This document shows positions 12,331 through 22,800 of a DNA stretch of 64,000 nucleotides, one piece after another; within the stretch, counting starts at the first letter, position 1, and every line of letters begins with the position of its first letter. The notes beneath the pieces are model-generated. The model saw only the letters and a program-made list of their open reading frames with translations. It did not search any database and was not told the origin of the DNA. The position numbers were made by a program, and so were the translations under genes. Source of the stretch: Beta vulgaris subsp. vulgaris (lineage: Eukaryota > Streptophyta > Magnoliopsida > Caryophyllales > Amaranthaceae). The stretch lies in the NCBI RefSeq assembly GCF_026745355.1, contig NC_079204.1, positions 50,675,182 to 50,739,181 of the forward strand, written 5' to 3'.

Positions 12331-14302
12331 ATGGCATTATCGTCTTTTTACGTTGTGCTTCTCTTGGTGATGATAAGCAGCAGTGATTATATTGCTTCTT
12401 TGGTTTATGCTACTACTCCTGATGGTTAGTTTCGCCTCTTCTCTTTATACTCTCTTTTTACATGTTTCTTAGGTTCATTATACAAAAAAGATTGGTATAG
12501 TACAGTGCATTTGATTAATCGTATTTTTTGCAGTCATATATAATATATATACCCTCCTCTCTTACAAGTCTAGCCCGCTAACCTGACTGGATTGACCTGT
12601 GCGAGGTTCTGATCGTATAGGGCAATTCATCTCACCAATCCAAAAAAAAAAATATAATATGATTTTCTTTGTTTAAAAGGATCAACTTTTATTGTAGTTA
12701 ATTAAGATAAGAAGTACTCATAGGAATGTGCTATAGGCTATAGCAAGAACTAATACACGAATCTTTTATCTCTGATCTCAAAGTTTAGTTATTGGAGTAT
12801 GAGTATTAAAAGTTTTTGACAGGCACAATGTAGTAAATCTGAACTTATATGCTCAATATACATGTCTACTACTATACCAGCCATTTAATTTAGTTGTGAG
12901 TGCTTGTATATAACATATATGTCGATACTTGATACCTTCAATTTTTTCACGGTATATTATGAGTTCTTCATAATTAATCAAGATGATCACCAAATTGTTA
13001 TTTCTTATCTCTAATATCTACTCACTTGCTATTTGAGAATCAAAGTTCAAAAACTCCAAAGTATATGAGAAAAAGGTATAAGACATAAGATATACTTAAA
13101 TCTGCTTTCATGTATATATTCAAACTGTTAATTACTTCCTCTGTTTCATAATAAGTGAAACACTTCTCTTTTTTTTTATGTGAGAGCGGTTTTAGAGAAG
13201 TACTGTTTCACTTAGGGTGCGTCCTCCTCAACTTAAAAAATTAAGTTTCAGGTCCAATAAGTTCAGATAAGTTGCAATAAGGTCCAATCAGGACAATAAG
13301 TTACAATCAAGTCTAATAAGGTCCAATAAATTCCAATCAGGTTCAATAAGTTCAAATCAGGTGTAATAAGTTTCAATAAGTTCCAATCATGTCTAATCAG
13401 GTCCAATAAAGTCCAAATAGTCAATGTTCAATAAACATTTGTATTATTGTCCATTATTTTATTATGAAATGGAGGAAGTATAATATTTACTATTAGTACA
13501 TAATTAAAAATAATTAATGATTAAAATTATGCATTAAAACTCGTAAATCAATCTCTTGATCAATTATATCAGTTCAAGTCTCTTACTTTTTAATACCTTC
13601 TGTTCAATTGATCTACTAGCACGCACAATACTACCCCTCATGACATACATGACATATACGCATGTTAATCTACTACTTTTTTTTTCTTTTAGGAGTGTCA
13701 GTCTACTACTTTAATTTGCTGAATACTTGAACCTAAAACATTTCCAAATTTACAGGATTTTTCCCAAATGGAAACTTTGAACAAGGACCAAAGCCATCAA
13801 ACATGCAGAAGACAGTAATCATTGGTAAAAATTCCCTCCCTATGTGGGAAATCAATGGCTTAGTAGAGTTCATATCAGGTGGGCCCCAACCAGGTGGATT
13901 CTACTTCAATGTTCCACGTGATGTGCACGCGATAAGATTAGGAAATGAGGCATCTATCTCCCAAGAATTGAAACTAAACAAAGATTCATTCTACTCAATT
14001 ACTTTCAGCACAACAAGAACTTGTGCACAAGAAGAGGTTATAAGGGTGGCAGCTTCTGGAGAGTCAGTAGATCTTCCTATTCAAACATTATATAATAGTG
14101 ATGGAGGTGACACTTATGCTTGGGGTTTTAAGGCAACTTCTACTAATGTTAAGATCACTTTCAAGAACCCTGGTGTAGAGGAGGATCCAACATGTGGCCC
14201 ACTTTTGGATGCTATTGCAATCAAGGAGATAAAATTGCCACACTACAGCCAAGGTAGTTTCTTGCTAAAACCACATTTTAAGGGTACGTGTTTAGTACAA
14301 AA

Positions 14303-14360
<58 letters not shown>

Positions 14361-15702
14361 CCTCCGTTCCATAATAAGTGAAACATAGGAATTGGGCACA
14401 AGATTTAATAAACATCACTTTCAAAAGCCAAAAAGTTATAAAACACCCTTATTATTATCAAAAAGAGGAGAGAGAAAAGCAAATCACACAAGGTTGTGAT
14501 GGGCACTCTTGTCATTTTGTCACTTTCTTTTATCCATTTAAGGTATGTTTCACTTATTTTGAAACATTCTAAAATAGTAAGTGTTTCACTTATTATAGAA
14601 CGGAGGAAGTATGAATTATTGCTTTGTTATTTTAGAAATATATATTGATCGTTTTAAAGTCAAGAATTGTATATGTTGTAATATAATTTCAAAAAATTGC
14701 AAGTACTATGAAATATGAACAATATATTTTAAAGCTTAAAGTTTTTAGGTGGTTATCCCTTTTTTTGGACTCGACGCTCCTGTTCCTACTCCATGAGTAT
14801 TCTTAGTCTTATGAGATAGGAGCCCTACATGGTCCATTGTTCAAATGAAAAAAATCAATATATCCTAATAGTTTTACATGTACTCAAGTCTGTTTTTTTT
14901 TTTTTTTTTCAACTAATGACCCCAAGTTTTGAAGATGATATATGACAAAGACAAACTTATTTAGACGAATATTCATATATGTAACGTCGTTAACTTATGA
15001 TAGAGCTTAGATTCAAGACATGTCAACAAATTCGGTAATTATATAATACGGATGGTTCTGGTAGATTAATGGTTTTGTTTTACATCTAGCACTATAATAG
15101 ATGCATAAATTCCTTTATGATTCTATTAGATTAAACTATATAAACTTATTCCTAAATATGTATATATACCACTTTGCTTTGCAGGTAACATAGTTAAAAA
15201 TGGAGATTTTGAAATCGGTCCATATGTATTTGAGAAATACTCTACTGGGGTTCTCCTATCTCCACACCCCCATCACTTTGTCTCTCCAATCCCTGGTTGG
15301 ATCATTGAATCACTAAAACCAGTCAAGTACATCGATTCGAAACACTACGATGTGCCCAAAGGATCATCAGCTGTTGAATTGGTTGGAGGAAGAGAAAGTG
15401 CTATTGCTCAAATCATATATACCAAAGTTAACCAATTCTACTTACTAACTTTTAAAGTTGGGGATGCCAAAAATGGATGTCATGGTTCAATGGTAGTAGA
15501 AGCATTTGCTGCCAAGGAAACTGTTAAAGTTCATTTCAATTCTGAAGCAAAAGGTGGATTTACAACTGCAAGTCTTAAGTTTCAAGCAATCTCAACTAGA
15601 ACTAGGTTGACATTTTGGAGTGCTTTTTATCATACTAGACTTGATGATTTCAGCTATATGTGTGGTCCTGTTTTAGATGATGTTAAGGTTATAAGCGTTT
15701 AG
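12331..15702 (+). CDS. DUF642 cell-wall protein, tandem copy 2 (TEEBE/BIIDXI family)
   Basis: Exons 12331-12424, 13756-14253 and 15185-15702 encode 369 residues. Exons 1 and 2 have exactly the same lengths (94 and 498 nt) as in copy 1, and exon 3 is one codon shorter. The signal peptide (MALSSFYVVLLLVMISSSDY) differs in sequence but not in kind. The mature protein keeps PNGNFEQGPKP, SGGPQPGGFYF, RLGNEASISQ, RTCAQEE, PTCGPLLDA, KNGDFEIGP, GGRESAIAQII, NGCHGSM and MCGPVLDDV, so both galactose-binding-like halves and the four cysteines are intact. The predicted role is a secreted wall protein binding pectin or hemicellulose. Intron 1 holds a Stowaway-like MITE with a nested repeat; intron 2 holds a TA microsatellite and another Stowaway-like MITE. 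The divergent N-terminus and promoter suggest the two copies may differ in expression. Confidence 0.95.
13135..13478. mobile_element. Stowaway-like MITE with a nested repeat, intron 1 of DUF642 copy 2
   Basis: TA occurs at both borders (13133-13134 and 13479-13480). The left end reads CTTCCTCTGTTTCATAATAA and the right end is its inverse (TTATGAAATGGAGGAAG). The interior from about 13214 is a different sequence, a degenerate tandem repeat, so one element probably inserted into the other. Confidence 0.7.
13214..13437. repeat. Degenerate 10-12 bp tandem repeat behind a hAT-like end
   Basis: After TAGGGTGCGTCC...CAACTTA come about 16 loose repeats of the type TCCAATAAG / TTCAATAAG / TCTAATCAG. 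The region at 58243-58440 has the same organisation: a similar start, TAGGCTCTGTTGGGTTCC, then an array of AATAAGTTC-type units. The two appear to be copies of one repeat family. Confidence 0.6.
14307..14357. repeat. TA dinucleotide microsatellite
   Basis: About 25 uninterrupted AT/TA units immediately left of a Stowaway-like element. The adjoining TA target preference of that family may explain the association. Confidence 0.95.
14358..14609. mobile_element. Stowaway-like MITE, intron 2 of DUF642 copy 2
   Basis: 252 bp, TA at both borders. The left end TTTCCTCCGTTCCATAATAA (then GTGAAACA) is mirrored by the right end TGTTTCACTTATTATAGAAC followed by GGAGGAAG. The inverted repeats are about 28 bp long. 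No coding capacity. Confidence 0.85.
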
Positions 15703-15898
15703 TAATTATGAGTTGACAAATTGAGTGTCATGTAATGCAATTATATTTAAGGTTTATTTACTATAATAATAATATAATTTTGTAAGAGGCTTAATAAATT
15801 AAGTTGTATTCTTCGGAAAAAAAAAGTTTCAAATTACACAAATTCTTATATGTGGTCAGCCATACTTATATTTATAGGTGTGATTGGCGGATTGGCCC

Positions 15899-15958
15899 AT
15901 ATATAAAGTTCATCCTCTTCTTCCTTCATATATATAAAGCTCATCCTCTTCTTCCTTG
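15899..15958. repeat. Two tandem 30-bp units
   Basis: CATATATAAAGTTCATCCTC and the next ten bases are repeated once with small changes directly downstream of DUF642 copy 2. No function is suggested. Confidence 0.7.
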
Positions 15959-17082
15959 CTCTTTCTCATGATTTTCTTATCTCTCTCTTCTCTCTTATGA
16001 TTTCCCATTTTCTTCGTCACTCGAATACTTGACAACTTTTACCCAAGATACAACGGAAACTCTCCTTGTTTGCTTCCCAAACTCGTGTCAAATTTCATAG
16101 GATTTCGAGTTACTTTTGTCGATATTTGCACAAAAATTAAGGTGAACTTTGAAACCTTCGTTCTCCAAGCATACTTCGAGATGTTTGAAGTTTCTTGAGC
16201 CTAAACGGTAATACTCCCTATTTTTTTTAATGTGATAAAATTTCATAAAGTTTCGAGTTGATATGATAAGATCTTGAAGCAGAAGTTTGAAACTGGTATA
16301 AAATCACTAGGAATCGGACCCGTTGGAGTAAACCGTTAACTATGATAAATTGGGATTTAATTTTTGTGTGAATTTTAATTGAATGCTTATAACATCTGGA
16401 CCTAGTTCGTGTCAAAATTTCATAGGATTTATAGTTATTTTCATCAAATTATAGGAATTCTAACCATAAAAATATTATATGAGTAACCTAGTTTAAATCA
16501 TAAGAGCTCGTTTAGTCATTCAAGTAATGTCATTTAATCAAGTTATAGGATAATATTTGCTAGTTAGCTCATGCACACCTAATGGTACAATGTTACAATG
16601 GTGATTGTCCGTGTAACATCCCCAAAATCCATACACGTCTAAACTACGTTGCATCGACTTTGGGAGTGTTACCACAGTGGTGAAACACAAGGTGTATGAG
16701 GGCTGACTAAGTTCCATGCCGGTCCTGAAGAACCGCTAACGACTGTCATGGTCAATTCATGTACGAAAGGACCGTTGACTATGTCATGCCGGCTTTATTA
16801 GGATACCTTGGCGGTGCTCCTAATATAATTTGGGCCATTCTCAGATGGGTGTGGGTCTGATCCAGTATTTATCTAATGCACCTATGGGCCTGAAGATAAG
16901 TATTGAAAAGAATAGAATTATATCCAACCAATAGGAGCAGAATCCTATCTTAGCAAGGACACTGTCGTTCCTATATAATCCCCCTGATCCGAGTCATAAG
17001 GTACGTTCACATACACCAATATACTCTACCTGAGATATACCGGCTATTACCCTTTACTGACTTAGGCATCGGAGGGGCGTTC

Positions 17083-18308
17083 TGTAACACCCCCAAATTT
17101 TTCTCTTTTGGAAAACTTATTTTAATATAAAACTACTTGAGAAACTTGGGAGTATTACAGCCACGTGATAACGTTAAAGGCTTTAATGCTAACTACTAAC
17201 TGAACTTTAAACTAATGCAGCGGAATAACTGAACTAACTTCTCTTTATAAATATAAACTTTATTGTACAACTATATAACAATACAAATAACAACTCCTTG
17301 ACTAATTATGATTCCTCACTAGCTCCCCCATACGAAGTATGCATCATATCAACCTGTAAATTCTGCTCACCAAAAGGGTCATCACAGGGACAAAGCCATA
17401 AAACAAAACAAAATGCGTATCAGTAAAAATACTGAGTACATGTATATGCGGAATATTAAACACTTTATTTAATTAAACTTTTGAAATATTTAATTTCAAA
17501 AAACCTTTCTGGATACTTGTTAATACTTGTATAATATAAAGTATATAACTTTGATAAAAATCCATTTCCTTGCCTAGGTACCTTGCCTAAAGTGTGCACA
17601 CCCCCAAGTTTAGTATTCCTTACCGAGTCTATTACGAGGGGAACTACCTTGTCCACATGACTTATACAAAAAGTACATGGGTAAATAATATAATAGCTAC
17701 CGTTCTTGCTAATAAATAACAAGCCGTGGCCTCTTTATAAATTGTTATCATAAAAGATAGTTTATCCTAGCTAAAATAATTATCTTTTTTTTTTTCCTAA
17801 ATCTATCTTTTAGTTTCCTAATCCTATTCCGATTCTACTTTTCAAACTAGTATAAATAGGGGTCTCCACCCATCATGTTTTTCACACCAAATTTGAGAAA
17901 CAAATCACTTTTCTCAAGTTTAAACTCTCTCTCCCTCTTAGCCTACCTTTTCTCTTCTCCCTAGTAGTTATTATTATTCAAGGTGCGTGTATTTGTAGAT
18001 CTTTAATAATTGTTTTGCAAGTGTAGTATCATGTTTTTAAGAAAATATTTTGGATTGAAATACATGTTTTTATGAGTTTTATTATGAAATGCATCTGTTT
18101 TATATGAACAGGTGGGGAAAGAGAGTAAAAGCCATCCCACATCGGAAGTTGAGGAGAACAAAGCCTTCTTTATATAGAGGTGGATACCTCAACCTAGTAG
18201 AGGCCTTTTGGGTGGGCCGTTCCCACTCAAAAGCAAAAACCTTGCGGGCTAGGGCCCAGAGAGGACAATATCTACTAGCGGGCTCGTGGTCCCCAGAGGG
18301 GTGTTACA
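17083..18308 (+). mobile_element. Solo LTR nested in the gypsy-like LTR
   Basis: A 1226-bp unit begins TGTAACACCCC and ends GGGGTGTTACA, a perfect 11-bp inverted pair, and is flanked on both sides by the same five bases CGTTC (17078-17082 and 18309-18313). Removing it rejoins the surrounding LTR. The ends and 5-bp duplication fit a solo LTR left by recombination of a larger element. Two TATA-like motifs on the + strand (AGTATAAATAGGGG near 17850 and TTTATATAGAGG near 18168) suggest promoters. Confidence 0.8.
18134..18175 (+). promoter_or_regulatory. snRNA-like upstream element (USE) plus TATA inside the solo LTR
   Basis: ATCCCACATCG at 18134-18144 matches the plant snRNA upstream sequence element RTCCCACATCG, and TTTATATAG follows about 25-30 bases later. 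This USE-TATA pairing is the known promoter of plant U-snRNA genes. Here it lies within a repeat, and no snRNA-like sequence was recognised downstream, so its activity is uncertain. Confidence 0.4.
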
Positions 18309-18503
18309 CGTTCCTCGGATCAACCCCCGATGTTAGTTTACGTGTTCTGCCTTGCAGGATACCAAACCAGCTTGCACACTTGAAGGATACTGGTTCACTC
18401 TAAATCATTATTTATTCCATAACGAAACAATTGACGCTAGCTAGAAGGAGGGGGGGAATATACCTTTAGTCTTAAGTCGTAACTTTGCCAGCATATCAAC
18501 CTC

Positions 18504-19092
18504 ATGGATCCTAAGCAAACTTTTGGGATGCCATAAACTGATGAAAACAACGTTAATTCCACTAGGGAAAGCACCACCTAATTTCTCAACTCTGCAACCG
18601 GTGGTGGGATCTTCCAAGCCACCTGTTGATAAGGGGAAGGGTGCTAATGAGACCCGTCAACCTAACATCTTTGAAGCACTCCAGCATATGTTCAGCCTAG
18701 AACAACTCAGGAGTGATGCTGAGGTTTTTCAAGCCATGGCAAGCCAGACTCCACCTACCGGTCATACTGGCAAGTGTTCTCTGAATAGGCCCCACAGTCC
18801 TATGAGGAAGATGCGTTCTCGCGCAATGGACCGACATTCAACTCAGCCTAGAAGAGAAAGCGAATATCGCCGAAGAGCACCGGTATCTCTTCGAAATTCT
18901 CCTTTCTCAACGGCATACTCCAAGAGTCCATGGAGAAGATCAAGATGCCGACATGCAAGTATGACGACAAGACCTATCCGTAGGATCACATCACTGCGTA
19001 TCAAGGACATATGTTACTGTATATTGATACTGACTCAGTCTAATGTAAGGTTTTTCCTTAGCTTCCACCCTGTTTGGCCTGGCCAGACCTAG
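18504..19092 (+). pseudogene. Gypsy gag fragment, frame-shifted
   Basis: An ATG at 18504 opens a gag-like text that is soon interrupted, while another frame is open from 18523 to 19092. Near 18895-19015 the phrase SPFSTA (one frame) followed by EKIKMPTCKYDDKTYP (another frame) has the layout of the start of the Ty3/gypsy retrotransposon gag domain. At least one frameshift (about 18910) and stops exist. No later pol domain follows. Confidence 0.5.
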
Positions 19093-19333
19093 TTCAAAAG
19101 CATATCGCCGACAACTATTTTTGAATTCCGACAACTTACCTCCATGTTCGTGACACAGTAACAAGTGCAGGGAGAAAACTAATGGTGGGGTTAGAACTAA
19201 GGGGCATAGGGGGTTTGGAAGAGGTGGTTTTTCACACTCCTTTTCTCTCAACTCATTTTTTTTTGTAATATCACTATTTTTTGCTTATAAATACATTGCT
19301 TTTACCATCTAATTTCTTACAGATAATTATATA

Positions 19334-19542
19334 CTTCCTCCGTTTCATATTACTCGCTACACTTATCAATTCACTAACTCCTATGCAATTTTTGGAGAAG
19401 AAAGAGGTAGAGAGTAAAAAGAAAAACGACTCATGTGAGAGGAGAGAGATAGAGAGAGTTTATTGCTCAAAAAAGAAGTGTAGTAAGTAATATGAAACTT
19501 ACCATAATAAAAAATGTAACGAGTATTATAAAACGGAAGAAG
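19334..19542. mobile_element. Stowaway-like MITE upstream of the M16 peptidase gene
   Basis: 209 bp with TA on both sides (19332-19333, 19543-19544). The left end CTTCCTCCGTTTCATATTAC is mirrored at the right by TATTATAAAACGGAAGAAG. It lies about 290 bp before the start codon at 19829, within the likely promoter. Confidence 0.8.
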
Positions 19543-19828
19543 TAGTTTATTCGAAAGTGAACGGTGAACCATCCGCTCTACAAAAGGGCTTTTTTAAAAA
19601 CCTCCATGACCCATGCCTAGGCGGTAATGAGTAAGGACTAAGGACTAAGGACTAAGGAGGACAAGGTGGTGACGTAACATAACAACGCCACATAAACGGT
19701 CCCCATCAAACCCATTTCAGACGAAAACTAAACCAAAATAAAAATCAAAGTCTACTGTTCTTCCTTCCTCTCTTCCTCACCCTCCAAATCTGTTTCTTCC
19801 TCTCCCTGTTCTCTTCAAGAAACCAAAA

Positions 19829-22800
19829 ATGGCGGTTGGCAAAGATGAGATAGTGGAGATACTCAAACCTCGAACTGACAAAAGAGAGTACAAGAGAATC
19901 GTCCTCCATAACTCTCTTGAAGTTCTTCTTATTAGCGATCCTGATACTGATAAGGTCTCTAATTTCCAATTCATCGTCTTTCAAACTCAAATTCACTAAT
20001 TTTCTTGATTGATTTTAACCTAATTTTCTTCATTGTTGATGATTTGATTTTTTTTGTTTTGTTGTTGTTTTGACAGTGTGCTGCTTCCATGAATGTCAAT
20101 GTCGGCTCTTTCTGCGACCCTGAAGGTCTCGAAGGACTCGCTCATTTTCTCGGTATTCTCTCTCCTCCTCAATTTATATGTTGTGCGTTTTATGCCAAAC
20201 TGGCTGATTGTTGTTATTGTGTGTAATTTTTGACTTTGAGATTAAAATTTGTTATTCAATCATGCTTTTAGAAGTTGTTTGTGTTCATAGTTGTTGTTCA
20301 TTTTGTAAGTAATTCAGACGACGAAGAAAGAAAAGGAAAAACTTCTTCTATATGCGAGGATTTTTTTTCTCTACTTATGCTTTTGCTACATATTAGGGTG
20401 CCACAGTCTCATTGAAGAAGGAAAATCATTTATGTTGTTTGACCAAATATGATTGAATTTTTTCCTTGAATAATGCAAAAGTGGGTTTTAATTCCAGAAA
20501 TATGCCAAAAAAAGAAAAATTCCCTGCGTACCGTCCATGTAGGACGGCACGCGAGAATTTTTTTTTTCTACTTAAGTAAAACCGCTACTTGAAGTAGCGG
20601 TTAATATTTTCAAGTTGCGGTTTACTGGTCCCTGAACCCCCAGTCTGGCGCTGATTGATATAAACCGCTACTTCAAGTAGCGGTTCATTAATGAAAACCG
20701 CTACTCCAAGTAGCGGTTTACTGAAATTTCCAGAGTTTGATATGTGCTTGCAACATTTTGCCCAGGTAAACTGCTACTCTGGGTAGCGGTTTATATATAT
20801 AAACCGCTACTTGAGATAGCGGTTTATGTGTATAAACCGCTACTTAAAGTAGCGTTTTATTTTAATATAAACCGCCACTCTGAGTAGCAGTTTACGTGGG
20901 CAAAAACAAAAAAAAAAACAGTTTCTCGCGTGCCGTCATACGTGGACGGTATGTAGGGATTTTTTTTTTTTTGGGCATATTTCTGGAATTAAAACCCACT
21001 TTTGCATCATTCAAGGAAAAAATTCAAATATGATTTATGAAATGTGTGTTCAGACAAGTCTAATATATGAAACATCGATGTGGTTCTGAGTCTATGTAAA
21101 GCATGAATGTTGATCAATTTTTTTAAAAAATATATCTATGGAGAAATTGATAGGATGTTTAGTTGTTTGTAATTTGTGATCAGTGGAAATTGGCGGCCCC
21201 CCTACTGTTCCTTGAAGTCACGCATAGAGATTAGGTGTTGGTAGAATTGAGGGTATGAATTTGAATTTTCGAGGGATTGTTAAAATTATTTATCTGATTT
21301 GAATGTACAAGGAAAATATGGGCTATTTTTGCCGAGTTCCTTAGAGAGAGTTGTCTCGCACCCCTAGGTATTCTCTACCGACCTACCTATCTGTGTCGGT
21401 TTCAGGTAAAGAACGATATTTTGACTTTTATCCGGAGAATATCCAACAATAGTTTCCGTTGAATGAATAAGGGATCCGGATCCTAAAAGCAATAATGCTT
21501 TTGAAGTCAAATGTAATCAATATAACAATAACAAAAGTCCCCCAAAATACAAACAAAACAAATAATGAAAACAAAAAAAATTTAAAGGGGGTCAGCCTTT
21601 CTCTCCGGCAATGGTCCAACCTTTGTCTATGAGAAATGCAACTAGCTTATTTGATCTTGGTGTGGATTGTGGAACCCGACGGCTAAGAAGAAAAATGGGT
21701 TCTAAGGATGAGATGGAGTGGCATTATGAGAACTCAATTGGCTCTTTCTTGGATTGTCAAATTCTATGTTATTTTGACACCTTTATTTACCTTAAATATG
21801 TCTTCTAATTTTTTTTAGCTACTCCAACATACGTGTCTTTCATATCTTGAGCACTTATGGCCTAGAAAGCTCTAGTATTAGCTATATTGGTGCTGAAGTA
21901 TGGGAAACCTGTACAAAGCATAGATCGTTAAAAATTGATTTTACTTCTTGAATCCCAGTATTCTAAAACCAAGGGGAACCCCAAACCATTGGTTGGAAAC
22001 TATTAACACAAGTTAAAGCACATATAGACATTTTTATGAATGGATGTCCTTAGACAACTGGTAGCACTAGCCACCAAGGTTTCTCAATGTGGATATGTGA
22101 TTTTTCATTTTGTAGATACTCTTGATGTGAGTTAGTCTTGCGTGGACCTGGTCCGCATTAATAATGCTGTGGACCAAAACCACTTATTTAACATAGTGAC
22201 CTTTTTTTTTTTTTCATATAGTAACCTTTGAAAATCTTAAGTTATACCATACATTTAATATCTACCATGACTTTTTCTTTAATATAGTCACTCTTTCTCA
22301 CATTAGTTTATCATGATGAAATTTTCACTTTCTTGCATAGTAACTTTTTTTTTTCATATATTCAAACTTCACAATCTATATCTACTCATCTTTTATGACT
22401 ATACCTTTTTTTCGTAAATCACATAAATTAGCATTAGGTCCACACTGATTAAGTGTGGACCAAGTCCATATAAGTTTTTTACTCTTGATGTTCCTTAATA
22501 ATATTATTCTCTTTTTAAGGAGTTTGATGCCAACATTTAATTTTGCCTTTGCATTTCTGAGTCTTTTCTCCCATGGTTGACAGTGGTTAGTGTAGCCACT
22601 CTATTAGGGAAATCCAATTTTAATGTAGTTTTCTGTGTATAACCTTGATTTATCTTGTTTTGGTGTTTTGCAGAGCACATGTTGTTTTACGCCAGTGAAA
22701 AGTATCCTATAGAAGATAGTTACTCGAAGTACATAACAGAGGTACTTAGATATTAGAGAGCAAATATTTGATCATTTGTAATCTTTTTAGAAAGATATAC

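Larger units (their letters stand above)
16612..19092 (+). mobile_element. Ty3/gypsy-like element, 5' LTR and gag fragment only
   Basis: An LTR-like stretch starts TGTAACATCCCCAAAATCC at 16612, has a TATA motif (CCTATATAATCC near 16971) and continues to 17082. It resumes at 18314 after a nested insertion and ends near 18405. It is followed by a leader (ACAATTGACGCTAGCTAGAA, about 18427) resembling the gypsy primer-binding/leader region and by a gag fragment. Protease, RT, integrase and 3' LTR are absent, so the element is truncated near 19092. Assignment to gypsy rests on the leader and on gag similarity recognised by eye. Confidence 0.65.

Noticed and set aside
14307..14381. Open frame running through the TA repeat after DUF642 exon 2
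   Set aside because: It is read-through of exon 2 past its splice donor (14254) into intron microsatellite sequence; exon 3 continues the real protein.
18134..18308. U-snRNA gene downstream of the USE-like motif
   Set aside because: The USE and TATA layout fits, but no snRNA landmark follows, and the sequence continues as the end of the solo LTR.
18089..18403. 104-residue open frame
   Set aside because: It spans the inside of the solo LTR, its border and the outer LTR; no conserved domain, so an accidental frame.
20580..20892. CRISPR-like array
   Set aside because: Repeats are palindromes with short irregular spacers inside an inverted-repeat transposon of a plant intron; no CRISPR leader or cas context.
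21317..21408. Functional rRNA gene
   Set aside because: Only about 90 bases of a nearly 3-kb rRNA are present, with substitutions.
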